Below the pieces are notes generated by a model, which had not been told where the DNA came from, ran no database searches, and saw only the letters and a program-made list of their open reading frames with translations. Below, in pieces: positions 1-6,471 of a DNA stretch of 11,452 nucleotides. This DNA is from Flavobacteriales bacterium (lineage in GTDB: Bacteria > Bacteroidota > Bacteroidia > Flavobacteriales_E > Vicingaceae): contig JAESUI010000386.1 of the NCBI GenBank assembly GCA_016763135.1, positions 1 to 11,452 of the forward strand, read 5' to 3'. The position numbers and the translations under genes were made by a program. Within the stretch, counting starts at the first letter, position 1; every line of letters begins with the position of its first letter.

Positions 1-1088
1 AGTAAAATCGCTTCTTGCAATCCTTTTGCATATTTAATACTGTCTGTTACTTCTTCATATAATTCACTAATTTTCTCATTTTGCAGCTCTACTTCTTTTT
101 GTTTTTCTACAAGTTCTGCCGTTCGTTCTTTTACTTTTTGCTCCAGCATTCTTTCATTCTCTGCTAAATCATCACGCATTTTCATCAACGTTTTTCCCAA
201 AGAATCTTCATCACTTAAAGGTTCATATTGAGTGTCAAACTGACCAGCTCCAACCGAAATCGCAAAATCTTTGGTGCTTTCTAGCCCTGAAATAACTCTA
301 TTAAGAGCATTAGTCATTTCGCCTATCTCATCATTTTTTGCTTTAATTGAATGTTTAGGAAAAACCCCCTTACTCAATGTTTGTAAGACAATTTTTAGTC
401 TATAGATTGGCTTCACAATAGTTCGCGTGGTGTAAAATGCAACTAACACCCCGAAAATAACCAAAGCAATACCTAGCCACCTTGTAAGCAATTTTAAAGT
501 GCTAAAAGAGGCTTGCATAGTCTCTGTAACTTTTCCTGTATTGAATTTTTGGCTTCTAATTAAGTCATCTAATTCAAAAAGAATTTCAGCTGTTTTAATA
601 AATATGTCCCCATCATTCTCAAGGTAAAATTTTGCTGGAAAAATACTTGTAGGATCATCATAGCTCTCAAAATCAGGAAGCAACACAATTACCTCTTGAT
701 GCATTTCAAATAATTCTGAAAGTTTTGTAATAACTTTTTTAATTTTTATTTGATCTTTTTCTTCCCAATGAATGGCTAACTTTTTTACCTTTTTAATTAA
801 AAAAGGGTAATCTCGATCAATTAATCTATTTAGCTTTTGTTTATCCGGATGATCTGATTGGGACTGGATATAAGCCCAATTAAAAATAAGCATCTTAGAC
901 CTTACAGTAAGTAATTTTAACTCTTCTAATGATGCAACTGAGGGGTTATTAACGTTTGTTATTTCATCATTAATATTCGTACTATCATTAAGGGTGCTAT
1001 AGGTGGTATAAAAAACTACGACAATAAAAAAAAGTAAGACACCAAATCCAGTCCCTATCTTTTTTCCTATAGTAAATCTAAATGCCAT
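1..1088 (-). CDS. HAMP-domain membrane sensor, probable SpoIIE/PP2C phosphatase output (C-terminus cut by window edge)
   Basis: The frame is open from the ATG at 1088 to the window edge, giving 362 residues without a stop. Two membrane segments (about 11-29 and 203-221) enclose a largely helical periplasmic region of about 170 residues. A HAMP domain follows (about 222-272, with KPIYRL and NDEIGEM), then a second HAMP-like unit (about 272-312, with SVGAGQFDTQY and DSLGKTLMKM) and a charged coiled coil (about 312-345). The last visible residues, DSIKYAKGLQEAIL, match the stretch that usually leads into SpoIIE-type PP2C serine phosphatase domains in Bacteroidota. The phosphatase call is an inference from that motif, because the catalytic domain lies outside the window. 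A histidine kinase is the main alternative. It is the last visible gene of an operon, 20 bp after the helical-repeat gene and downstream of the YfiR-like gene, which suggests that those exported proteins tune this sensor. Confidence 0.75.
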   Translation of the reverse strand, partial: MAFRFTIGKKIGTGFGVLLFFIVVVFYTTYSTLNDSTNINDEITNVNNPSVASLEELKLLTVRSKMLIFNWAYIQSQSDHPDKQKLNRLIDRDYPFLIKKVKKLAIHWEEKDQIKIKKVITKLSELFEMHQEVIVLLPDFESYDDPTSIFPAKFYLENDGDIFIKTAEILFELDDLIRSQKFNTGKVTETMQASFSTLKLLTRWLGIALVIFGVLVAFYTTRTIVKPIYRLKIVLQTLSKGVFPKHSIKAKNDEIGEMTNALNRVISGLESTKDFAISVGAGQFDTQYEPLSDEDSLGKTLMKMRDDLAENERMLEQKVKERTAELVEKQKEVELQNEKISELYEEVTDSIKYAKGLQEAIL

Positions 1089-1108
1089 TTTATAAACATA
1101 CGAATCTA

Positions 1109-2131
1109 CTACTCTTTTTCCAAATCTTTAAACTTGTTTAATAAATTCTGAAGTTCTGTTTTGTATTTCACATATTCTTCTGAATCCTTCATCCCTTTAT
1201 CTTTAAGACTCTTAATTTTATTTTTTAAAACAGGATAACGTTTTTTTGCTTCCATATGCTCCAACTTCAGCTTAAACATTTCAGATTTTTCTAAATCATT
1301 AAGTCCGTAATATATATTTTTAAGCCCGATAAGAATCTCCATTTTATTAGGAGTTAATTCATAGGATTTTTTCATGTAAGGTAATCCTTTTAGAAAAAGC
1401 TCAACACATCGATCTTGGACTTCATTTAACTTCGTAATATCCATATCATAATCCATATTATTAATAATATCTGCTCCCTGGTTGTAATACAATATTGCCA
1501 AGTTATAATTGGCTGAAGAATTATTAGCCTCAATAGATAATATCTCTATATACAAGGTTTTAATTAAATATGCTTGTGCTGAATCAAGTCCAGTAGAAGT
1601 TTCTGCTGGCCTATTTAACATTGAAGCTAACGCCAACTTAAACTTAACATCGCGAGATTTTAAATCTATATTAGGATTAATCAACAGCATTGTTCTTCTA
1701 TAGTGCTGATAATTACTTACAGCCGTTCTATAATTTTTTGGGTCTAACATTCGTGCCGCATCATTGTATAAAGTTGATGCCTCATATTTTAATATTTTAA
1801 ATGCACTTTCTGTAAATTCATCCTTCCCCTCAAGTGTTAGCATTGTCTTAAATGATTCGATAGAGATTAGTCTAAGTGGTGAAACTTTATTCTCTTTCTC
1901 TTTTTTCTTATACAATTCCTTATAAATGAAGCCTCTATAATACCACGTTTTGGGAGTAGACTTTAAATTGTCATCAATTATAGCTAAATCAATATATTTC
2001 TTAGCACTATCTAACTCTGTTTTTTGCATATAAAACAACGATATAGACAAGTTATCTTTACCAACAAACTGACCAAACACTGAGCTAGTTAGTATTGAAA
2101 CAATAAATAATATGTATATTTTTTTACTCAT
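1109..2131 (-). CDS. Exported TPR-like helical-repeat protein
   Basis: This 340-residue protein has a signal peptide (about 1-21, ending SVFGQ). The rest is rich in helical-repeat character. AKKYIDLAIIDDNLKSTPKTW with YYRGFIYKELY looks like a TPR unit near residues 43-75, and similar units appear near 205-275 (NYNLAILYYNQGA, LPYMKKSYELTPN). The C-terminus (about 290-340) is a lysine/glutamate-rich coiled coil. Its start codon directly abuts the stop of the YfiR-like gene (TAGATG, no gap), and the HAMP sensor gene begins 20 bp later, so the three are very likely co-transcribed and translationally coupled. The product should be periplasmic or facing the envelope. A scaffold or interaction role between the YfiR-like protein and the sensor is inference; I do not recognise a named family. 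Confidence 0.75.
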   Translation of the reverse strand: MSKKIYILFIVSILTSSVFGQFVGKDNLSISLFYMQKTELDSAKKYIDLAIIDDNLKSTPKTWYYRGFIYKELYKKKEKENKVSPLRLISIESFKTMLTLEGKDEFTESAFKILKYEASTLYNDAARMLDPKNYRTAVSNYQHYRRTMLLINPNIDLKSRDVKFKLALASMLNRPAETSTGLDSAQAYLIKTLYIEILSIEANNSSANYNLAILYYNQGADIINNMDYDMDITKLNEVQDRCVELFLKGLPYMKKSYELTPNKMEILIGLKNIYYGLNDLEKSEMFKLKLEHMEAKKRYPVLKNKIKSLKDKGMKDSEEYVKYKTELQNLLNKFKDLEKE

Positions 2132-2650
2132 CTATTTTACAGTAAATGCTAAAGCTTCCAAATTGGAGCTAACTTTCAACTTATACTTCTCTACATTTTT
2201 TTTGTTCAGTTCAAATTTTTGACGATTATTCTTAATAATGAAATTTATTCCAGCGCCCTTATCTACTAAGCCTTGCTTCTCAGTAATAATAAGTGTGCTA
2301 TTTGATTTTACTTTTTTTAGCACTGAAGAAATTTCTTGACTTTTATTTCTGCTCACATACAAAATATGACATTTCCCAATATCTTTTATAGTATTAAATT
2401 TTTTGATTTGAAGTGATTGATTTGAAACTTTTTTAGTTTTAGCCATTTTAGTAAGTTCAGTATAAAGTGGAGAATCTCCTATTACACCAACCACAAAATT
2501 CCCTTCTCTATAAGACTTTGGCCACTCTATCATCTTTGTGAAATTCATAATGAAAATAGCCTTCATTTTAGAGTTAGTATCGATACTACCCAACTTAAAC
2601 CCCGAAGAGAGGATTAATAATGAAATTAATATGAATACTACTTTTTTCAC
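2132..2650 (-). CDS. YfiR family (DUF4154) periplasmic regulator
   Basis: This 172-residue protein has an N-terminal signal peptide (about 1-19). The family pattern is visible: AIFIMNFTKMIEWP (31-44), VVGVIGDSPLYTEL (53-66), the KCHILYVSRNKS strand (93-104), LIITEKQG...GAGINFII (120-139), and the terminal KFELNKKNVEKYKLKVSSNLEALA (145-168). In Pseudomonas, YfiR is a periplasmic repressor of the HAMP-containing diguanylate cyclase YfiN. The disulphide cysteines described there are absent, and only C94 is present. The start is a GTG at 2650: an in-frame TAA lies 9 bp upstream, and the next ATG would remove the signal peptide. It leads an operon whose last visible gene is a HAMP membrane protein, so a similar periplasmic control job on a different output domain is inferred. 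Confidence 0.82.
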   Translation of the reverse strand: MKKVVFILISLLILSSGFKLGSIDTNSKMKAIFIMNFTKMIEWPKSYREGNFVVGVIGDSPLYTELTKMAKTKKVSNQSLQIKKFNTIKDIGKCHILYVSRNKSQEISSVLKKVKSNSTLIITEKQGLVDKGAGINFIIKNNRQKFELNKKNVEKYKLKVSSNLEALAFTVK

Positions 2651-2664
2651 TTCCGCTTAGTTAA

Positions 2665-2688
2665 CAAGTATCAAGCCAAGAATACTTG
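2665..2688 (-). repeat. Inverted repeat in the yfiR-like leader
   Basis: CAAGTAT at 2665-2671 and ATACTTG at 2682-2688 form a perfect 7-bp stem with a 10-nt loop. It lies between the predicted -7 box (2699-2706) and the GTG start at 2650, so it would be in the 5' leader. No T-run follows on either strand, so it is not a classical terminator. It may be an operator or a leader hairpin. Confidence 0.4.
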
Positions 2689-2698
2689 ACGCAAGTTA

Positions 2699-2706
2699 CA
2701 AAAATA
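2699..2706 (-). promoter_or_regulatory. Predicted Bacteroidota -7 box for the yfiR operon
   Basis: The minus strand reads TATTTTTG, an exact match to the Bacteroidota -7 consensus TAnnTTTG. Transcription would start near 2694, giving a leader of about 44 nt to the GTG. I see no convincing TTG at the -33 position, so the match rests on the -7 element alone. Confidence 0.45.
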
Positions 2707-2755
2707 TTTATGGTTTATAAAAATAGATGATTTATTAAAAAGAGAAAAAATTGCT

Positions 2756-3103
2756 TTATTTATCCTTTTTTCTTCCTTTCCCCGACTTTCTGCCTCCCTT
2801 AGAGCTTTTAGCTCCTTTATCTTTTCCTCCTTTTGAACCTGAGGTAACAGATCCATAGCGTTTCTTTTTCGAAGAAAAAATCGAACCTCTTTTTCCTTTT
2901 ATTCTTTTCTTAGAAACGGAATGACCATATAATTTACTACGAGATTTTGTTCTTGGTGGTTTAGATGAATAAATATTCGGCCCTTTCTTTGATTGACTTT
3001 TAAATAAAGCACTTCCGCCTCCACAAGAACTTAGTAAAAAAATAAAAATCAACCCTACAATAAATAGACTTGATTTCACTTTTAACAATAAATACTTATT
3101 CAT
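2756..3103 (-). CDS. Small, highly basic lipoprotein (tandem paralogue 1)
   Basis: This 115-residue protein has a hydrophobic signal (about 12-26) ending in a lipobox, LSSC, with C27 as the lipidated cysteine. The residues after the cysteine (GGGSALF) lack the acidic surface-export signal seen on many Bacteroidota lipoproteins, so a periplasm-facing location is more likely. The mature part is lysine/serine/glycine/arginine-rich with only two acidic residues (D95, D114). Residues about 39-69 (KKGPNIYSSKPPRTKSRSKL onward) and the tail GGRKSGKGRKK are nearly identical to the neighbouring gene. It lies 16 bp downstream of that paralogue and is probably co-transcribed. Function is unknown. The charge suggests binding to a polyanion such as DNA, LPS or polysaccharide, which is inference. 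Confidence 0.7.
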   Translation of the reverse strand: MNKYLLLKVKSSLFIVGLIFIFLLSSCGGGSALFKSQSKKGPNIYSSKPPRTKSRSKLYGHSVSKKRIKGKRGSIFSSKKKRYGSVTSGSKGGKDKGAKSSKGGRKSGKGRKKDK

Positions 3104-3119
3104 AGAATTTCAGAAATAA

Positions 3120-3455
3120 CTATTTTTGTTTTTTTCTACCCTTACCAGATTTTCTACCACCAGAAGCACTTTTAGCTCCTTTATCTCCTTTACCTTTTGC
3201 TTTGGTACTAACAGATTTATATCTTCTTTTTTTAGATGAAAAAACCGATTTATTTTTGCTTTTTAGTCTTTTTCTCGATATAGAATGCCCATATAATTTG
3301 CTTCTAGATTTTGTTCTTGGAGGCTTAGATGAATATACATTTGGTCCTTTTTTTGATTTACGAGCAAAAGAATCTTTTTTCTTCTGACCATAACTACTGT
3401 TCGCTGTAGAACAGAGTACAAAAAGACCAATTAATATGTATATTAAATGTTTCAT
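3120..3455 (-). CDS. Small, highly basic secreted protein (tandem paralogue 2)
   Basis: This 111-residue protein starts at the ATG at 3455. An upstream ATG at 3494 would add 13 residues in front of what is otherwise an ordinary signal peptide (MKHLIYILIGLFVLC...SSYGQ, cut near residue 23), so the downstream start is preferred. There is no lipobox, since C15 is preceded by leucine. The mature region is very basic, with only two acidic residues (D28, D91). It repeats the paralogue's core block KKGPNVYSSKPPRTKSRSKL (35-54) and the tail GGRKSGKGRKK. It is the first gene of a two-gene unit and lies downstream of the ferritin gene after a 157-bp gap. I do not recognise the family. Confidence 0.68.
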   Translation of the reverse strand: MKHLIYILIGLFVLCSTANSSYGQKKKDSFARKSKKGPNVYSSKPPRTKSRSKLYGHSISRKRLKSKNKSVFSSKKRRYKSVSTKAKGKGDKGAKSASGGRKSGKGRKKQK

Positions 3456-3471
3456 AAAAAAAATTGCTTTA

Positions 3472-3486
3472 GAACGAAAACCGTTC
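3472..3486. repeat. Short inverted repeat upstream of the basic-protein genes
   Basis: GAACG (3472-3476) and CGTTC (3482-3486) are separated by AAAAC, about 17 bp upstream of the start at 3455. This could be an operator or chance. No TAnnTTTG promoter match was seen next to it. Confidence 0.25.
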
Positions 3487-3543
3487 CAAAACAAAAAAGG
3501 GAACTAATGAATTATAACTTATAATCAAGGTAAATGTAATAAG

Positions 3544-3567
3544 ATGCATTAGCAAACATGCATTAGC
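3544..3567. repeat. Perfect 10-bp direct repeat ATGCATTAGC x2
   Basis: ATGCATTAGC occurs at 3544-3553 and again at 3558-3567, with an AAAC spacer (14-bp period). It lies between the ferritin gene and the basic-protein genes, upstream of the latter. Such tandem copies are typical of a protein-binding site, but no regulator is identified. Confidence 0.45.
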
Positions 3568-3575
3568 GCCATATT

Positions 3576-3609
3576 ACTTATTAACAAATCTTTGCTTTTG
3601 TTAATAAGT
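3576..3609 (-). terminator. 13-bp perfect stem-loop 3' of the ferritin gene
   Basis: ACTTATTAACAAA (3576-3588) pairs perfectly with TTTGTTAATAAGT (3597-3609) around an 8-nt loop, and the hairpin begins 3 bp after the ferritin stop codon. There is no T-run after the stem on the minus strand. It may therefore be a 3' mRNA-stabilising hairpin or a weak terminator rather than a classical intrinsic one. Confidence 0.5.
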
Positions 3610-3612
3610 GTG

Positions 3613-4125
3613 CTACTGCTTTTCTGAATTAACTGTAATAGAAATACTTTCAATATCTCTGTCAAATAAGTACAAGCCTCCTTTGTCCTCCCCTATCATA
3701 CTCAACTTGTCCATTATTGTTCTTGCCAATGCTTCTTCTTCAATTTGTTCAGCTACATACCATTGTAAAAAGTTATGCGTTGTATAATCTTTTTCACTTA
3801 AACATATATCAACTAAATTATTAATCTCTCCCGAAACCATCACTTCGTGATTTAAAAGTGTTTGAAATAAATTAGTTAATGATTTATAGCTTTCATTTGG
3901 TTGAGATAATTGTGGAATCAATGCTTTTCCTCCTCTCTCATTAACATACTGCACCAACTTTAACATATGCATCCTCTCTTCATCAGAATGTTTATATAAA
4001 AATTGTGCCGCACCTCCGAGTCCTTCAGTTTCAGCCCAAGAGGCCATTGCTAAATATATTTGAGATGATTCTGCCTCAATTTTGATTTGCTCATTTAAAG
4101 CGTCTTGAATTTTACCTTTTAGCAT
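3613..4125 (-). CDS. ftnA: Non-haem bacterial ferritin (FtnA type)
   Basis: This 170-residue, full-length cytoplasmic ferritin oxidises Fe(II) and stores iron in a 24-subunit shell. All expected ferroxidase-centre residues are present at the positions known from E. coli FtnA: E17, Y24, E50, H53, E94, Q127 and E130, the last two within NFLQWYVAEQIEEE. The C-terminal GLYLFDRDI segment is also typical. There is no haem-ligand methionine signature of bacterioferritin. The gene follows the two-component regulator by 56 bp but has its own TAnnTTTG match 16 nt before its ATG, so independent transcription with a short leader is likely. Read-through from the regulator operon cannot be excluded, since no terminator is visible between them. 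Confidence 0.96.
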   Translation of the reverse strand: MLKGKIQDALNEQIKIEAESSQIYLAMASWAETEGLGGAAQFLYKHSDEERMHMLKLVQYVNERGGKALIPQLSQPNESYKSLTNLFQTLLNHEVMVSGEINNLVDICLSEKDYTTHNFLQWYVAEQIEEEALARTIMDKLSMIGEDKGGLYLFDRDIESISITVNSEKQ

Positions 4126-4141
4126 AACTTAAATGTTTTTT

Positions 4142-4149
4142 CAAATATA
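4142..4149 (-). promoter_or_regulatory. Predicted -7 box for the ferritin gene
   Basis: The minus strand reads TATATTTG, an exact match to TAnnTTTG. It lies 16 nt upstream of the ferritin ATG and implies a leader of roughly 12 nt. The -33 region has no clear TTG. Confidence 0.5.
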
Positions 4150-4181
4150 AACAGCAAAATTGGATTTGGGAAATTTTACGC

Positions 4182-4874
4182 CTATTTATGAATCATAAAT
4201 CTAAACCCTCTGCCATGAACATTCATTATTTCTATCGTATCGTCTTGTTTTAAATGCTTTCTTAGCTTAGCAATATATACATCCATGCTCCTTGCATTAA
4301 AATAATTATCATCTTCCCAAATAGCTTTTAATGCGTAAGTTCTTTCTAATACTTTTCCTTCATTTAAACACAACAACCGCAACAAATCATTTTCTTTTGA
4401 TGTTAACCTTTGCGATTCGCCATTAATCGATAACATTCTTTTTTGATAATCAAATGAATATTCCCCGATCGTAAAACTTGTTTTTTCTTGCTCTTTATTA
4501 TCTCCAACCGATCTTCTTAGCACGGCAGTTATACGTGCTAAAAGTTCTTCCATGCTAAACGGCTTTGTAATATAATCATCTGCTCCAGCTTCAAACCCCT
4601 CGAGCGTATCTTCTTTCATTGATTTAGCTGTAAGAAATATAATGGGAATTTTATCATTAATTTTTCTAATTTCTTTAGCTACTGTAAATCCATCTTTAAT
4701 AGGCATCATCACATCTAGTAAACATAAATTATAGGTGCCTTTTGCAAATAAATTAAATGCCTCTTCTCCATTGGCGGCTAAAACTGTATGATATCCTTTT
4801 GCTTTTAAATAATCACACAATAAATTGCCAAGATTGGCATCGTCTTCTGCTAAAAGTATTTTCGTGTTTTTCAT
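4182..4874 (-). CDS. OmpR/PhoB-family response regulator
   Basis: This 230-residue DNA-binding regulator belongs to a two-component system. The receiver domain (about 4-120) has the acidic pair E10/D11-D12, the phosphoacceptor D54 (LLDVMMP), T82 and K104 (YITKPF). A winged-helix domain (about 132-228) follows, with LTSKENDLLRLL, RSMDVYIAKLRKHL and the wing NVHGRGFRF. It resembles the RprY-type regulators of Bacteroidota. The ATG lies 2 bp after the stop of the kinase gene, so the two are translationally coupled. The tandem TTAAC repeats upstream of the kinase (6472-6509) have the 10-11 bp phasing that this regulator family binds, so autoregulation is likely (inference). The regulator itself looks intact although its kinase frame is interrupted. 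Confidence 0.95.
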   Translation of the reverse strand: MKNTKILLAEDDANLGNLLCDYLKAKGYHTVLAANGEEAFNLFAKGTYNLCLLDVMMPIKDGFTVAKEIRKINDKIPIIFLTAKSMKEDTLEGFEAGADDYITKPFSMEELLARITAVLRRSVGDNKEQEKTSFTIGEYSFDYQKRMLSINGESQRLTSKENDLLRLLCLNEGKVLERTYALKAIWEDDNYFNARSMDVYIAKLRKHLKQDDTIEIMNVHGRGFRFMIHK

Positions 4875-4876
4875 AA

Positions 4877-5965
4877 TTATATATTTTCGTTGTGGCTAAA
4901 TGGGATGTATATTTTAAATTTTGTTCCTTTTCCAAATACACTTGATGCCGAAATTTCTCCACCATGTCTTTCAATAATTGCTTTCACATAATTCAACCCT
5001 AATCCAAATCCCTTTACATTATGAATATTTCCTGTAGGAACTCTATAAAATTTCTCAAAAATCTTAGTTAAATTTTCTCTTTTAATTCCTTGGCCCTCAT
5101 CAGAAATTGTCAACAACAACCCTTCTTTAATATTTTCTGTTTCAATAGTAATCTCTGGTGTTTCAGGTGAATACTTATTGGCATTATCTAATAAATTATA
5201 AATTAGATTTGTAATGTGAACTTTATCAGCTGAAATTATGGTTTTTGAAGCATTTAAGTTTTTATGTAAACTGCCTAATTTACTTTCAACTTGTATCAAT
5301 ATATTGTCTGAAACTTCAATAATGACTTGATGCAAATTAAAATCTTCTTTCTTTAATTTCAAATCTTCTTTATCCCAAGTAGCACTTTTTAAAACACTCT
5401 CCACCAACAAACCTAATCGTTTATTTTCTTGACTAATCATCCCAACATAATTTTTTCTTACCTCTTCATCGCTTGACATATCTTTATCGGACAATGCCTC
5501 ACATGCTAATGATATCGTTGAAATCGGAGTCTTTAATTCATGGGTCATATTACTAATAAAATCATTTTTAACTTCTGACAGTTTTTTCTGTTTAAATATA
5601 GTTTGAATAGTAAATGTAAATGCCCAAACAATAATAATCAGCAACAAAACAGAGGTAGATAGCATTAACCACATTGTTTTAAGTAAGTATCCTTTTTTAT
5701 GAGGGAAAAAGACACTCAAAAAATGAGGCGTTTCCATCATCTCGTTAGGAAATAATTGAGAATAAAAACCTGATTGCCTAATTTTATTAATGTTTGAAAC
5801 TGAATCAACAATCAATTCATTCCCATTATAATCGAAAACTCCATATTGATATTTTGCCTTAATTCCTCTATTCAATAATTCAGATTGTAATAATGAATCT
5901 AAAATATTTTTATTTAATCGCTCTTTAATCGTCCTATACCTGCTCCCAACCAAATCTTCAAGCAT
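4877..5965 (-). CDS. Histidine kinase catalytic fragment downstream of the in-frame stop
   Basis: The first ATG after the TAA gives a 362-residue product that keeps part of the periplasmic region, TM2 (about 97-118), HisKA (H142), and the ATP-binding N257, DEGQG (289-293) and GFGLGL (319-324) boxes. It lacks TM1 and about 156 N-terminal residues. If re-initiation occurs here, it would be a single-pass kinase with a truncated sensor. Nothing in the sequence upstream of this ATG marks it as a real start, so it is probably only the 3' part of the interrupted gene. It ends 2 bp before the regulator's ATG. Confidence 0.6.
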   Translation of the reverse strand: MLEDLVGSRYRTIKERLNKNILDSLLQSELLNRGIKAKYQYGVFDYNGNELIVDSVSNINKIRQSGFYSQLFPNEMMETPHFLSVFFPHKKGYLLKTMWLMLSTSVLLLIIIVWAFTFTIQTIFKQKKLSEVKNDFISNMTHELKTPISTISLACEALSDKDMSSDEEVRKNYVGMISQENKRLGLLVESVLKSATWDKEDLKLKKEDFNLHQVIIEVSDNILIQVESKLGSLHKNLNASKTIISADKVHITNLIYNLLDNANKYSPETPEITIETENIKEGLLLTISDEGQGIKRENLTKIFEKFYRVPTGNIHNVKGFGLGLNYVKAIIERHGGEISASSVFGKGTKFKIYIPFSHNENI

Positions 5966-6082
5966 TTCACTTAATACTGATGATTGATTGTTTTGTAAAA
6001 CATTATTAGAAATTGTAATCTGACCTGACCCCTGAATATTTAATTCAAAACCTACCTGCCCATTTGGAGATACTGATTGTAT

Positions 6083-6433
6083 TTATTTTTGATACATCTG
6101 TCCATCTGCAGATTGCTTTTCGCTAACCTGATAGGTTACTCCATCTTTTTGAAATACAACAGTAGAATCATTCTCATTTTGCGCGGAAGTATTCAGCATA
6201 TTCATTCGCTGATTAAAAAGTTGTTGCCCTTTTTTATGTGCTTTAATTCTGTAAGCTGCATCTATTTTTTCCAGTTTATCAGAAACAGAAAATAATACAG
6301 ACCTTACATTCCTTTTAAACTCTTCTTCCTTAAGTGTTACAGCATTATCTATCCAATAAATTTGAATGGCCACTAACCCAATTAGAGCAGATGTAATAAT
6401 TCCAATTAATATATAAATGTATTGCTTCTTCAC
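6083..6433 (-). CDS. Histidine kinase N-terminal fragment (TM1 and partial sensor)
   Basis: This 116-residue product ends at the in-frame TAA. TM1 lies at about 6-26, followed by YWIDNAVTLKEEEFKRNVRSVL, the usual start of the periplasmic region in Bacteroidota kinases of this type. The start is GTG: an in-frame TGA lies 6 bp upstream, so no longer start is possible. The gene is preceded by a TACTTTTG box only 4 nt upstream. On its own the product would be a membrane-anchored sensor stub without a kinase. Confidence 0.55.
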   Translation of the reverse strand: MKKQYIYILIGIITSALIGLVAIQIYWIDNAVTLKEEEFKRNVRSVLFSVSDKLEKIDAAYRIKAHKKGQQLFNQRMNMLNTSAQNENDSTVVFQKDGVTYQVSEKQSADGQMYQK

Positions 6434-6437
6434 ATAT

Positions 6438-6445
6438 CAAAAGTA
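6438..6445 (-). promoter_or_regulatory. -7 box for the kinase-regulator operon, near-leaderless
   Basis: The minus strand reads TACTTTTG, exactly TAnnTTTG. Only 4 nt separate it from the GTG at 6433, so transcription should begin at or within a few bases of the start codon. There is no good -33 TTG. The TTAAC repeat array begins 26 bp upstream, consistent with a promoter that depends on an activator. Confidence 0.6.
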
Positions 6446-6471
6446 CGCTTAAAGCCCAAAAATGCTGAAGC

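Larger units (their letters stand above)
4877..6433 (-). pseudogene. Sensor histidine kinase interrupted by one in-frame TAA (whole locus)
   Basis: From the GTG at 6433 to the TAA at 4877 there is one continuous reading frame of 519 codons, broken only by TAA at 6085-6083. The 39 codons after that stop are open and in the same frame, reading IQSVSPNGQVGFELNI and onward. Read through, the protein is a standard Bacteroidota kinase: TM1 (about 6-26), a periplasmic region, TM2 (about 253-276), no HAMP, HisKA with H298 (MTHELKTPI), and HATPase with N413 (NLLDNANKYS), DEGQG and GFGLGL. No frameshift is present. A CAA-to-TAA change would be enough to explain it. Possible readings are a recent nonsense mutation, two polypeptides, programmed read-through, or a base error. 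The intact catalytic part and the coupled regulator argue that any loss is recent. Confidence 0.8.

Noticed and set aside
1509..1703. 64-codon plus-strand open frame
   Set aside because: It lies wholly antisense inside the helical-repeat gene and has no promoter or family features.
2671..2856. 61-codon minus-strand open frame
   Set aside because: It overlaps the end of the basic lipoprotein gene in another frame, and its composition reflects that lysine-rich tail shifted by one base.
3202..3387. 61-codon plus-strand open frame
   Set aside because: It is antisense to the basic secreted protein gene; its leucine/phenylalanine-rich product is the usual shadow of lysine-rich codons.
3456..3494. 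Upstream ATG extending the basic secreted protein by 13 residues
   Set aside because: It would put a charged, aromatic segment before a standard signal peptide; the ATG at 3455 gives a normal one.
3544..3567. ATGCATTAGC pair as a CRISPR array or transposon end
   Set aside because: There are only two short copies with a 4-bp spacer, and no transposase, terminal repeats or cas genes nearby.
5966..6082. Frameshift or insertion as the cause of the split kinase
   Set aside because: Both halves are in the same frame with no stop in the 39 codons between, so a single stop codon is the only lesion.
6077..6295. 72-codon plus-strand open frame
   Set aside because: It is antisense to the kinase N-terminal fragment, which has clear family features; nothing supports the plus-strand frame.
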